Source: Streptomyces flavofungini (GTDB lineage: Bacteria; Actinomycetota; Actinomycetes; Streptomycetales; Streptomycetaceae). From it: a stretch of DNA of 64,000 nt. The stretch's first letter is position 1; each line of letters opens with the position of its first letter. Location: assembly GCF_014650815.1 (NCBI RefSeq), contig NZ_BMVR01000010.1:309741-373740 (forward strand). Reading direction: 5' to 3'. Positions 26,417 to 35,190 of this stretch are shown in pieces. The notes beneath the pieces are model-generated. The model did not search any database, had not been told where the DNA came from, and saw only the letters and a list, made by a program, of their open reading frames with translations. Made by a program: the position numbers and the translations under genes.

Positions 26417-27816
26417 GGCGTGCCTTCCTTCTCCCGGCCTTCCGACTTCTCCGTCTCCTTGCGGCCGTCCTCCTGCTCCCGCACGGGCGCCGCGTCCGCG
26501 CCCTTGGTCTGGCCGCGCCGGGGGAGGTAGACCAGCAGTTCGGTGGCGATGAAGCGGATGACGAACGTCGTCAGGAGGGCCAGCGCGGTGGCGGGCAGGA
26601 CCGTCATGCCCACGCCGTCGACGAGCAGCGCGATCAGCGGGATGCGCAGCACCAGGTCGGCGTTGGCGAGCAGCGCGAACCGGCCGAGGCGGTCGGCCCA
26701 GTGGCGGTGGCCGCGCCGGTCGCGGAACAGCAGCAGATCGATGAGCAGGAAGTTCCACAGCACACCGAACTGGTTGGCCACCACCTCGGCGGGCAGATAG
26801 TGCAGCCCCATCGCGGTGAGCCCGGCGAGCCCCAACAGGTTGGGCAGGAAGCCGGTCAGGCCGATCAGGCCGAAGACCACCATCCGCGCCACCGGCGTCG
26901 CCGTACGCAGCGACACCAGGTGCGCGAGGAACCGCAGGCCCTCGCGCACGGTCGACTTCGACTCGCCCGCGAACCGCTCCTGGAAGGAGAACGGCACCTC
27001 GGCGACGACGCGCGGACGGCAGCGGATCGCCAGCTCCAGCAGGATCTTGTAGCCGAGCGGCTTGAGGATGTCGGAGTGGGCGTGCACCGTGCTGCGGCGG
27101 ATCGCGAAGAAGCCGCTCATCGGGTCGCTGATGCCGCGCAGCGCCGAGCGGAACAGCGCCTTGGTCGCGAGCGTGGAAGTGCGGGACACGGCGACGCGGT
27201 AGCGGCCGGACAGCCCGGCGTGGCTGCCGCCGCCCGCGTACCGGCTGGCCACGACGAGGTCGGCGCCCGCCCGGCGGCCGGTCTCGATCAGCTCGGGCAT
27301 CAGCGACGGCGGGTGCTGGAGGTCGGCGTCCATGACGACCAGCCACTCCGACGCCGCGGCCTTCATGCCCTCCACCACGGCGCCGCTCAGGCCGCCCGTG
27401 GCCACCTCGCGGTGGATGACGTTCACGGGGAACGGGCAGGTGAGGGCGGCGCGTTCGATCGCGGCCGGGGTGTCGTCGGTGCTGTCGTCGACGAACAGAG
27501 CCTCGCAGTCCAGGTGCGCGGGCAGCCCGGCGGCGAGCCGCGTCAGCAGCTCCTCCACGTTCCCGGCCTCGTTGAAGGTCGGGATGATCACGGTGACGGT
27601 GGTGCGCGCCGCGTCCGGGGTGACGGTTCCGTCCAGGCCGATGGCTTCGTCCAGGCCGATGGCCTCGTCCGGGGCCGTGACTTCCGCCGGGACGGCGACC
27701 ACTTCGGAGGCTGCGACCGCTTCGGAGGCTGCGACCACCTCGGAGGTGGCGACCACTTCCGGATCGGCGGGCCCGCTGCCTTCGGTCTCCTCGCCACCGG
27801 GGCCGGACCCGGTCAT
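26413..27816 (-). CDS. GT2 glycosyltransferase fused to a GtrA-like membrane domain
   Basis: 467 aa from ATG 27816. Residues 72-290 form a GT2 domain of polyprenyl-phosphate mannose/glucose synthase type: VTVIIPTFNEAGNVEELL, VDDSTDDTP and the DxD motif in VVMDADLQHPP, then DPMSGFFAIRRS. Residues about 310-440 contain four membrane helices of the GtrA family (MVVFGLIGLTGFLPNLLGLAG; LLALLTTFVIRFIATELLVYL). Such fusions make a lipid-linked sugar at the membrane. The 70-residue N-terminal tail is made of repeats (VVAxSEVV, DEAIGLDEAIGLD). It is coupled by ATGA overlaps to a small upstream ORF and to the PPTase downstream. If in the cluster, it may provide the sugar donor for a glycosylated polyketide (inference). 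Confidence 0.85.
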   Translation of the reverse strand: MTGSGPGGEETEGSGPADPEVVATSEVVAASEAVAASEVVAVPAEVTAPDEAIGLDEAIGLDGTVTPDAARTTVTVIIPTFNEAGNVEELLTRLAAGLPAHLDCEALFVDDSTDDTPAAIERAALTCPFPVNVIHREVATGGLSGAVVEGMKAAASEWLVVMDADLQHPPSLMPELIETGRRAGADLVVASRYAGGGSHAGLSGRYRVAVSRTSTLATKALFRSALRGISDPMSGFFAIRRSTVHAHSDILKPLGYKILLELAIRCRPRVVAEVPFSFQERFAGESKSTVREGLRFLAHLVSLRTATPVARMVVFGLIGLTGFLPNLLGLAGLTAMGLHYLPAEVVANQFGVLWNFLLIDLLLFRDRRGHRHWADRLGRFALLANADLVLRIPLIALLVDGVGMTVLPATALALLTTFVIRFIATELLVYLPRRGQTKGADAAPVREQEDGRKETEKSEGREKEGTP

Positions 27817-27899
27817 CGGGGCACGCTCCCTTCGTGGGGTGCGTCCGCCTGCCGCAGCGCGCTCCGGGTGGTGGAGCCCGCGGTGTGCATTCTCGCCAT
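27813..27899 (-). CDS. Putative 28-aa leader peptide of the glycosyltransferase-PPTase operon
   Basis: ATG 27899 is preceded on the minus strand by AGAGGA about 5 bp upstream. The frame gives a hydrophilic peptide beginning MARMHTAGSTTRSALRQ, and its TGA overlaps the glycosyltransferase ATG as ATGA. With the ATGA at the next junction, three frames are chained. A role as coupling leader is inferred from layout; no family is recognised, and it could simply be a non-functional short frame. Confidence 0.45.
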   Translation of the reverse strand: MARMHTAGSTTRSALRQADAPHEGSVPR

Positions 27900-29123
27900 G
27901 GTCGTCCTCTACGGTCTGCGCGCCTGCGCGTCACATCGGCGTGCCCTGACCGACCGGGGCCGGCGGCGGGCGGTGAACCTGTCTGCTGTGCACGGGGAAC
28001 CCCGGTGACCGAGCGGGGGAGATGGCCGTCGTCCGGGGGGTGGCCGTCGTCCGGGAGCCGAGCCGCGGTGCGGAGGATCAGGGGTGGTGTCCGTCGTGCC
28101 CGCGCCACGGTGCCGGAGACCCTCGGTGATTCCTCCTGCCGGAGGCTATCCGCGCCCCCTGCCGCTCTCCACCCCTATCCGTCCCCTAGGGCCTGTCCGA
28201 CGGGCCGCCACGGCACGGCGCGCGACACCCGCCCGGCCGTACTCACGAGTTCGTGTACGCCGACGGCGAGTTGGTCTCCATGGGTCCGCCACGAAATGAG
28301 CGGTGGCCGGAAACGGCGACGTAACAATGTGACGCATCTGGCAGTCACGGCGAGTGTGTGACGCGGGGCACGTGACGCTTCCGGTTGCACACCTGTTGTG
28401 CAGCTCCCGAAGGCGCCTGAACACCATGGACTTCCTTGGTGAATTTTGCCGTCAAATTGCCTTTGGATTGTCTCCAGAAGACCGTTACCGGGTCTCCGCG
28501 AGGGGCTTTCCCGGACACGAACGCCTAACGCATCCTTAACGGCCACGCTGACGGGAACGGCCCCGGCGGCCCCGCCGGGTGGCCAACGGCGCCTGCGCCG
28601 TGAGGTGTTGAGCGCGGCGTGCGAGGGCGGCCCGAGGAGCGCCCTGGTGGGTGGCGGGGGGCGTCGGCGGGTAGGGGGGCGGATGGCGCGGCCGTCCCGG
28701 CGACGTCCGTGGTCGCGCGTGTGGCCAGGGGTGTTTCCGGACAGGGTGGCTGGATGATCACTATGCATGTGCCTCGTGGCCGGTTCTTCTTCCCCTTTCC
28801 TTCAATTGGAATTCAATGTTCCGCATGTGCAGAGTGGCCTGGCCGAGGTCCAATACCACACGTAGGGCCGGAGTGGGGAGGGCTGAACGTTGCGAGTCAT
28901 CGTGGATTTGGGGGGTGGGCTCACTTCTTTCGGGGCTACCTCGTCGTCAAGTTTCAGTCATAGTTGTGTTGTTGACTGAGTGCCGCCAGAAGCGCTGGAG
29001 AGGCTTTTGGAATATGCCCTGGTATCCTTCGGAGCGGTTCCAGATGGATGCTTGAGAGTGCGTTATGCAAATAAGGCGCCCAGTGCAGTTTGCGATAATT
29101 TCTTACGGGGAGGAAACCGCACA
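27900..29123. promoter_or_regulatory. 1.2-kb intergenic region between operon and LAL regulator
   Basis: No supported gene; short open frames here lack ribosome sites and codon bias. The left part holds the promoter region of the minus-strand operon and one TAGGGG-N5-TAGGGGT element in reverse (28171-28188). Directly beside it is an imperfect palindrome GGCCTGTCCGACGGGCC (28191-28207 region) resembling ends of some insertion elements. The arms CACGA/TCGTG lie at 28244-28255. Stretches 28380-28480 and 28760-29120 are clearly richer in A+T and probably contain the promoter of the LAL activator gene. Confidence 0.5.
28171..28188 (-). promoter_or_regulatory. Element A: TAGGGG-N5-TAGGGGT (reverse orientation)
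   Basis: On the minus strand it reads TAGGGGACGGATAGGGGT: two half-sites 11 bp apart, pointing to the leader-glycosyltransferase-PPTase operon whose first start codon is about 270 bp downstream. It matches elements C and D at both half-sites and spacing. Confidence 0.6.
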
Positions 29124-31997
29124 ATGAGCCTGGTCGAGCGAGTCGATGAATGGGCTCTCTTGGAGGAGGTTCTGGCAAACAGCGCGGATCGGCCGTCCCG
29201 TGTTGTTGTGGTGAGAGGGCCGGTGGCCACCGGCAAGAGCGAGTTGCTGAACGGCGTCGCCGAGCAGGCCGAGGCGCGCGGACTCACGGTCCTGCGGGCG
29301 ACGGGTTTACGAGCCGAGCGCAGGACCCCGATGGCGGTCTTCGGCCAACTGCTCCTCCACGCCGACCGGATCGACCGTCCGGAAGGACCGGGGGAGCAGG
29401 CCGACCGGTCGCCACGGGAGCAGTGGGAGCAGCGCGAGCACAGCGCCGCCGCGCGCGTGGAGCAGCTGCTCGACGACGCGCGGTTCACCGCGATGCTGCG
29501 CGACCCGGACTACGAACGCGAGGAGCACGTCCGCGCCCACGTCATGCGGTCGCTCACCGCGGCCCTGCACGCGACGGCCCAGGGCCGGCCGCTCGCGATC
29601 CTCGTCGACGACGTCCAGTACGCCGACATCCCGTCCCTGCAGTGCCTGCAGCACGCCATGCGGGAACTGCGGGCCAAGCCCCTGGTGATCGTGCTCGGCC
29701 TGCGCACCGGGCCGCGCGCCGAACGCCCCATGTTCAGCGCCGAACTGCTGCGCCACCCGCGGCTGACCCAGCTGCGCCTGTCCACCCTCGGTGAGCGGGC
29801 GACGGCCGAGATGCTGCGCGAGCACCTCGACGAGGCCACCGCGCGCCGCCTCGCCCCCGACGTGCACCGTGTCAGTGGCGGCAACCCGCTGCTGATCCGG
29901 GCCCTGACCCACGACATCCTCGCCCACCGTCCCCCCACCGACCCCTCCCTGCCCGCCCTGCACGCCCTGACCGTCGGCGACGCCTACCGCCAGTCCGTGC
30001 TCAGCTGCCTGCACCGGGGCGAGGACTCCGTGCTCGCCGTCGCCCGGGGCCTGGCGATCCTGGACGACGCCGCGTCCGACACGACCCTGGCGGGACTGCT
30101 CGAACTCGACCACGAGACCGTCACGCTCAGCCGCCGTGCCCTGGAGTCGGCCGGCCTGGCCGAGGCGGGAACGTTTCGGCATCCGCTGGCGAGAACCGCC
30201 GTCCTCGACGACCTGTCCCGCGAGGACCGGATCGACCTGCACCGCCGCGCCGCCGACCTGCTGCGCCGCGGTGGAGCCGAACCGCCCGTCGTCGCCCGGC
30301 ACATCGTCGCCGCCGGTGAGGTCACCGACGACGAAGCGCTCGACGTGCTGTGGGAGACGGCCACCCGGGCCCGCCGCGACGAGGACGTCTCGCTCGCCAT
30401 CGCCTGCCTCCAGCTCGCCGACCAGGCCTGCCCCCGAGGCGCCCGCCGCAGCGAGATACTGGCCGAACTCACGCGCTGCGTCTGGCGGGTGCGCCCCTCC
30501 ACCGTCGGCCCCCATCTGCGGGCGCTGCGCGCCGCGTTCGACGAGGGCTGGCTCACCGAGCAGGCCGTGCCGGCCCTCCTCGCGGGCCTGCTGTGGCAGG
30601 GCCGGTTCGACGAGGCCGCCGAGATCGCCCGCAAGTGCCAGGGCGCGTACGAGGGCACCTCCGCCGTCTCCGCGTACCTCGCCGCCGGTGCCGTCCGCAC
30701 CACCTACCCCGCGCTGCGCGAACGCGTCGGCGCCGACAACTGGCCGACGCCGCACGGCAACGTGGACGGCGTGACCGGCCGCGGCAGCGACCCCCGCAGC
30801 CGCGCCGGGGCCGCCCTGAACACGGTCCTCACCCGCGGCGTCGACCCGCACGCGGCCGACCTCGCCGAGGCCGTCCTGCAGGGCACCCCGCTGAACGACG
30901 CCAACCTGGAGGCGCTGACCTGCTCGCTCAACGTCCTGATCTACTCCGACCGGCTCACCCGCGCCGCGCACTGGTGCGACGCGCTGCTGCGCGAGGCCAC
31001 CAAGCTCGGCGGCCCCGGCTGGCAGGCACCCCTCTCCGCGGTCAGAGCGAAGATCGCCCTGCGCCAGGGCAACGCCGGTGACGCCGTCCGCTACGCCGTC
31101 AACGCGCTCGCCTGGATGACACCGCTCGGCTGGGGCGTCGGCATCGGCTCGGTCCTCGCCACCCTCGTCTCGGCGCACACCGCGATGGGGCAGTACGACC
31201 AGGCCATGACCTACCTCGACCACCACGTCCCGGACGGCCTCCCCGAGACCCGCTACGGCCTGGAGCTGATCCACGCCCGCGGCCAGCTCTACGCGGCCAC
31301 CGGCCGGGTCCGTCCCGCGCTCGACGACTTCCTCACCTGTGGGGAGCTGATGGTGCGCTGGGGCATCGACCAGCCCGCGCTCGTCCCGTGGCGGTCCGCC
31401 GCCGCGGAGATGCACCTGCGCACCGGCGGCGAGGCCGAGGCCGACCGGCTCGTCAAGGAACAGCTCGCCAAGTGCGGCCCCGGCCAGTCGCGTACCCGCG
31501 CCCTGACCCTGCGGGTGCTCGCCGAGGTCGCCGGACTGCGGCGCCACCACCACGCGCTGCACGAGGCGATCGAGGAACTGGAGGAGTGCGAGGACCGGCT
31601 CGAACTGGTGCGGGTCCTCGGGGCGCTCAGCCGCTCCCACCATGCCCTGGGCGAGCTGGGCCAGGCGCGCATGATGGCGCGGCGAGCCTGGCGCATCGCG
31701 CGCGACGCCCAGGCCGAGGCGCTGTGCGAGCAACTCCTGCCGTACAGCGACGGCGAGGTGAGCGCGGTGGACCGGCCGCCGGCGAGCGGGGAGAACTGCC
31801 CCTCGGAGGAACTGACCGACGCGGAGCGGCGCGTGGCCTCACTGGCGTCCTTCGGGCACAGCAACCGGGAGATCGCGCGGAAGCTGTTCATCACGGTCAG
31901 CACCGTCGAGCAGCATCTGACGCGGGTCTATCGGAAGTTGAACGTGTCCCGGCGCAAGGATCTGCCGCACGATCTGCTCGCCGACACGGCCTGCTGA
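29124..31997 (+). CDS. LAL-family (large LuxR-type) ATP-binding transcriptional activator with TTA codon
   Basis: 957 aa from ATG 29124, behind GGGGAGGAAACC. The N-terminal AAA-type module has Walker A GPVATGKSELL near residues 32-42 and a Walker B-like LAILVDDVQYAD. A long helical TPR-like middle follows. The C-terminal LuxR helix-turn-helix reads LTDAERRVASLASFGHSNREIARKLFITVSTVEQHLTRVYRKL. This is the MalT/PikD-type architecture of pathway activators for macrolide PKS clusters. Codon 29307-29309 is TTA (Leu in RATGLRAE), which in Streptomyces needs the bldA tRNA, so expression should wait for development. It is the best candidate to bind the TAGGGG elements. Confidence 0.92.
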   Translation: MSLVERVDEWALLEEVLANSADRPSRVVVVRGPVATGKSELLNGVAEQAEARGLTVLRATGLRAERRTPMAVFGQLLLHADRIDRPEGPGEQADRSPREQWEQREHSAAARVEQLLDDARFTAMLRDPDYEREEHVRAHVMRSLTAALHATAQGRPLAILVDDVQYADIPSLQCLQHAMRELRAKPLVIVLGLRTGPRAERPMFSAELLRHPRLTQLRLSTLGERATAEMLREHLDEATARRLAPDVHRVSGGNPLLIRALTHDILAHRPPTDPSLPALHALTVGDAYRQSVLSCLHRGEDSVLAVARGLAILDDAASDTTLAGLLELDHETVTLSRRALESAGLAEAGTFRHPLARTAVLDDLSREDRIDLHRRAADLLRRGGAEPPVVARHIVAAGEVTDDEALDVLWETATRARRDEDVSLAIACLQLADQACPRGARRSEILAELTRCVWRVRPSTVGPHLRALRAAFDEGWLTEQAVPALLAGLLWQGRFDEAAEIARKCQGAYEGTSAVSAYLAAGAVRTTYPALRERVGADNWPTPHGNVDGVTGRGSDPRSRAGAALNTVLTRGVDPHAADLAEAVLQGTPLNDANLEALTCSLNVLIYSDRLTRAAHWCDALLREATKLGGPGWQAPLSAVRAKIALRQGNAGDAVRYAVNALAWMTPLGWGVGIGSVLATLVSAHTAMGQYDQAMTYLDHHVPDGLPETRYGLELIHARGQLYAATGRVRPALDDFLTCGELMVRWGIDQPALVPWRSAAAEMHLRTGGEAEADRLVKEQLAKCGPGQSRTRALTLRVLAEVAGLRRHHHALHEAIEELEECEDRLELVRVLGALSRSHHALGELGQARMMARRAWRIARDAQAEALCEQLLPYSDGEVSAVDRPPASGENCPSEELTDAERRVASLASFGHSNREIARKLFITVSTVEQHLTRVYRKLNVSRRKDLPHDLLADTAC

Positions 31998-32219
31998 ATC
32001 CCCGGACGGGACGATCGGCCACGGTCTGTCAAGCAATGACAACGTTGTGCACACCGGCAGTGTGAAACCGGTCGGCAACGTGGCGCTGACGGTTCTCCAC
32101 GGTCAACGATCCGTCGGGGAAACGGAGTTGAACATCCGATGACCTGGGGAGGCGTGGAGAACCGGAGGGAAGGGCGGCCGCTGGGAGCGGACACGGCGGC
32201 GCCCGGGCCGGAACGTCGG

Positions 32220-32969
32220 TCAGAGAGCGGCCGACCGGCAGGCGAGGCACATCTCGCCGTCGTGGACCGCGAACGCGCGGTCCGCCATGCTGTGTGCGGT
32301 CTGCCAGGAGCGGGTGGAGAACACCACGGTCCCGGTGGACGCCGTGTAGCGGCTCAGCACCCGACAGATGATCTTCTCCGACGTGCTGTCCACATCGTCC
32401 AGAAGATGACACAGCAACAGCAGTTTCGGTACGTGCAGCAGTGCGCATCCCAGGGCGGCGCGGGAGCGCTGTCCTGGGGAGAGCCCGGAGACGGGAACCC
32501 GCTCGACGGCTCGCAGACCGAGCACATCCGTTAAGTCCGCCGTGCGCTGCGTGGCCGTCTCCGGAGAGAGACCCTTGTGCCGGCCCGCGGCCACCAGGGC
32601 CTCGTGGACCATCACTTCGGGCAGCGGCATGCCCACGGAGACGACACCGACGAGCCGCCGTACGGCCGCGGGGTCGGCGCGCGGGTCCAGGCCCTGGACC
32701 GACACCGCGCGACCGGGTCTGTCGTCGCAGAGCAGCCGCGCCAGGAAGCGGTCCGCGGAGTCGTCGTCGGAGACCGCCGCCACGCACGTGTGCGGCTCGA
32801 TCCGCAGGACGCGCTCACGGCCCCCCGAACCGCCTCCGCACGCCCCCGATCCGCCGTCCGTCGTGTGCCGTACCTCCAGGGCCATCGGCTCCGGCCGGGC
32901 TCCACCGGGCGTCCCGCCCGGCCGGTGATCATGCACCGCGAACCTTCGGCCGTCCGACCCTCGATGCAT
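32220..32969 (-). CDS. ABC-ATPase-like protein lacking its ATP-binding motifs, with TTA codon
   Basis: 249 aa from ATG 32969, chosen because AAGGAGAGG stands 5 bp upstream. The middle and end align by eye with ABC transporter ATPases: VQGLDPRADPAAVRRLVGVVSV, EALVAAGRHKGLS and VSGLSPGQRSRAALGCALLHVP, then LLLL. Every catalytic motif is altered. Walker A is replaced by AVSDDDSADRF. Walker B reads LLLLCHLLDDVD in place of LLLLDEPTSGLD, and the switch His is Arg in FSTRSW. ATP hydrolysis is therefore unlikely. Leu codon 32534-32532 is TTA, shared with the neighbouring activator. No permease lies beside it. A regulatory or decayed role is possible. Confidence 0.7.
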   Translation of the reverse strand: MHRGSDGRRFAVHDHRPGGTPGGARPEPMALEVRHTTDGGSGACGGGSGGRERVLRIEPHTCVAAVSDDDSADRFLARLLCDDRPGRAVSVQGLDPRADPAAVRRLVGVVSVGMPLPEVMVHEALVAAGRHKGLSPETATQRTADLTDVLGLRAVERVPVSGLSPGQRSRAALGCALLHVPKLLLLCHLLDDVDSTSEKIICRVLSRYTASTGTVVFSTRSWQTAHSMADRAFAVHDGEMCLACRSAAL

Positions 32970-33425
32970 GAAGCCTCTCCTTCATTGCGAATGTTGCACA
33001 GTTGGGTACACGGGAACTGCGTGGGGGTGCGTGGTGCGGACACCATAGATCATTCCCCGGCGTCTCCTGACTTTCGTACAGTCTTCAGGATCGAGACCTG
33101 GCTACTAAAGTACTCATTGCGTGTCGCGCGACTTTTCCGGCCCCGCCATCGCGTTGGCCGTGTGCCCCCTGGGGCGCCTGGTGCGTGAACGTAGGAGGCG
33201 TAAGGGGATGTTGAGGGGTTTCTCCGCCCCCGGGTGCCGTCGCCATAATCAAGGGCACCGTCAGACGCGCCGTGTATCGGAGGCGATTCGCGAGCCCGAC
33301 GGCCCCGTGGGGCGCAGCTCGGCCGCGTACGTCGCAGATCCCCCTCCTGCTGCCGCAGCCCGGCTCACCGCGGCCGTCTGAACGTACCGCCGGGCCGGCC
33401 TCCACCACGGTCAGAGGAGTATCCG
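32970..33425. promoter_or_regulatory. 456-bp divergent promoter region
   Basis: Separates the minus-strand ABC-like gene from the plus-strand flavin oxidase. It holds A+T-richer parts (32975-33010, 33090-33135) likely to be promoter regions, and element B at 33202-33219. No gene is supported. Confidence 0.5.
33202..33219 (+). promoter_or_regulatory. Element B: variant AAGGGG-N5-GAGGGGT
   Basis: Same 11-bp half-site spacing and same strand sense as elements C and D, but with A and G in place of the first T of each half-site. It lies about 205 bp upstream of the oxidase start codon. Confidence 0.45.
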
Positions 33426-35105
33426 TTGGTTGCCCTCAACGGCAGTTCGCGTCCCGGCACCGCAGATTCCATTACCATGCTGGGCCCGGACTTTCCCTTC
33501 GCCTACGACGAATGGCTGTCGAGCGCGCACGGGCTCGGCGAAATACCGGAAGCGGAGTTCGGGACACCGGTTGCGGTGATCGGGGCGGGGATATCGGGCC
33601 TCGTCGCCGCCTATGAGCTCCTGCGCCTCGGGCTGCGGCCCGTGGTGTACGAAACCGGCCACATGGGCGGCCGGATGCGCTCCGCGGCCTTCGACAGCCA
33701 CCCCGACGCCGTGGCCGAGCTGGGCGCCATGCGGTTCCCCGCGTCGGCACTCGCCCTGCGGCACTACCTGGACCTGGTCGGCCTCGAGACCCGGCCCTTC
33801 CCCAACCCGCTGACCGCCGCGAGCGGCAGCACCGTCGTCGCCCTGGGCGGCGACCGGCACTACGCCCGGCGGGCCGGTGAACTCCCCGACATCTACCAGG
33901 AAGTCGGCATGGCCTGGGACAAGACCCTCCAGGAGCACGCCGAGCTGTTCGCCATGGACGACGCGATCCGCCGCCGGGACACCGCCGCCATCAAGGCCAT
34001 CTGGAACCCGCTGGTGCGCGCCCTGGACGACCAGTCCTTCTACGGCTTCATCGCGCAGTCGCCCTCCTTCCAGTCCTTCAAGTACCGGGAGATCTTCGGC
34101 CAGGTCGGCTTCGGCGCGGGCGGCTGGGACACCGACTTCCCCAACTCCATGCTGGAGATCCTGCGGGTCGTCTACACCGGCGCCGAGGACGACCACCGGC
34201 TCGTCGTCGGCGGCTCCCAGCAACTGCCCCTGCGCCTGTGGTCGCACGCCCCCGACGACGCCGCCCACTGGCCCGCGGGCACCTCCCTGGAGTCCCTGCA
34301 CCGCGGCGGCCCCCGCGGCGGCGTCGCCCGCATCGAGCGCACCGCGCGCGGCATCGTCGTGCACGACCGGGACGGCGGCTCCCAGGCCTATCCGGCGGCC
34401 GTCTTCACCCCGCACAAGCGGACCCTCGTCACCAACGTCCGCTGCGACCAGGCACTCCTGCCCACGCCCGTGTGGACGGCCGTGGAGCGCAGCCACTACA
34501 TGGGCTCCTCCAAGCTGTTCGTGCTCGTGGACCGCCCGTTCTGGCGCGAACGCGACCCCCGCACCGGCCGCGACGTGATGAGCACGACCCTCACCGACCG
34601 GATGCCGCGCGGCGTCTACCTCTTCGACGAGGGCCCCGACCGCCCCGGCGTGATGTGCCTGTCGTACACCTGGAACGACGACTCCCTGAAGATGGCGCCG
34701 CTGACCCCCGAGGAGCGCCTGGACGGGGTCCTCGACGTGCTCGCCGACATCTACCCCGGAGTCGACATCCGCTCCCGCGTCATCGCCCCTCCGCGCACGG
34801 TGACTTGGGAGACCGACCCGCACTTCCAAGGCGCCTTCAAGGCCAACCTGCCGGGCCACTACCGCTACCAGCGGCGCCTGTTCACCCACTTCATGCAGGA
34901 GGAGCTGACGCCACGTCAGCGCGGCTTCTTCCTCGCCGGTGACGACGTCTCCTGGACGGCCGGTTTCGCCGAGGGCGCCGTGACGACGGGCCTCAACGCC
35001 GTCTGGGGCGTGCAGCGTCATCTCGGCGGCGCCACCATGCCGTTGAACCCCGGACCCGGCGACCTGTTCACGGAGCTGGCCCCGGTCGACCTGCCCGAGG
35101 ACTGA
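33426..35105 (+). CDS. Flavin monoamine oxidase/tryptophan-2-monooxygenase-like enzyme, likely starter-unit biosynthesis
   Basis: 559 aa; start taken at TTG 33426 because GAGGAG is 6 bp upstream (ATG 33477 lacks such a site). FAD motif VAVIGAGISGLVAAYELLRLG lies at residues 49-69, followed by GGRMRS; the C-terminal FAD segment is FFLAGDDVSWTAGFAEGAV. SHYMGSSKLFVLV carries a Lys in the place of the active-site Lys of this family. Length and C-terminus resemble tryptophan-2-monooxygenases, which turn an amino acid into the amide one carbon shorter. In clusters for guanidino/amino-polyol macrolides such an enzyme acts on arginine to give 4-guanidinobutanamide. That role is inferred here from the ACP-only loading module of PKS1. 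Lysine or another amino acid is possible. Confidence 0.82.
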   Translation: MVALNGSSRPGTADSITMLGPDFPFAYDEWLSSAHGLGEIPEAEFGTPVAVIGAGISGLVAAYELLRLGLRPVVYETGHMGGRMRSAAFDSHPDAVAELGAMRFPASALALRHYLDLVGLETRPFPNPLTAASGSTVVALGGDRHYARRAGELPDIYQEVGMAWDKTLQEHAELFAMDDAIRRRDTAAIKAIWNPLVRALDDQSFYGFIAQSPSFQSFKYREIFGQVGFGAGGWDTDFPNSMLEILRVVYTGAEDDHRLVVGGSQQLPLRLWSHAPDDAAHWPAGTSLESLHRGGPRGGVARIERTARGIVVHDRDGGSQAYPAAVFTPHKRTLVTNVRCDQALLPTPVWTAVERSHYMGSSKLFVLVDRPFWRERDPRTGRDVMSTTLTDRMPRGVYLFDEGPDRPGVMCLSYTWNDDSLKMAPLTPEERLDGVLDVLADIYPGVDIRSRVIAPPRTVTWETDPHFQGAFKANLPGHYRYQRRLFTHFMQEELTPRQRGFFLAGDDVSWTAGFAEGAVTTGLNAVWGVQRHLGGATMPLNPGPGDLFTELAPVDLPED

Positions 35106-35120
35106 CCGGGCCGGGCACGG

Positions 35121-35164
35121 ACGAAGGGCCCCGAAGCGGCTGACTCCGCTTCGGGGCCCTTCGT
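35121..35164. terminator. Perfect 19-bp bidirectional terminator hairpin
   Basis: Arm ACGAAGGGCCCCGAAGCGG (35121-35139), loop CTGACT, arm CCGCTTCGGGGCCCTTCGT (35146-35164); all 19 pairs match. It lies between the convergent ends of the oxidase and the ABC permease genes. Confidence 0.92.
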
Positions 35165-35190
35165 GCGAGCAGGGGCCGATGGGCCCCCGC

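Noticed and set aside
28185..28270. Possible insertion-sequence end (CTAGGGCCTGTCCGACGGGCC-like stretch)
   Set aside because: Only one end-like stretch is seen, with no transposase or matching second end; noted only within the intergenic entry.
28354..28760. Several short plus- and minus-strand frames before the LAL gene
   Set aside because: No ribosome site, Arg/Pro-rich translations and no family likeness.
33411..35021. Minus-strand frame of 536 codons opposite the flavin oxidase
   Set aside because: The plus strand encodes a complete FAD enzyme with conserved motifs; the minus frame is a shadow.
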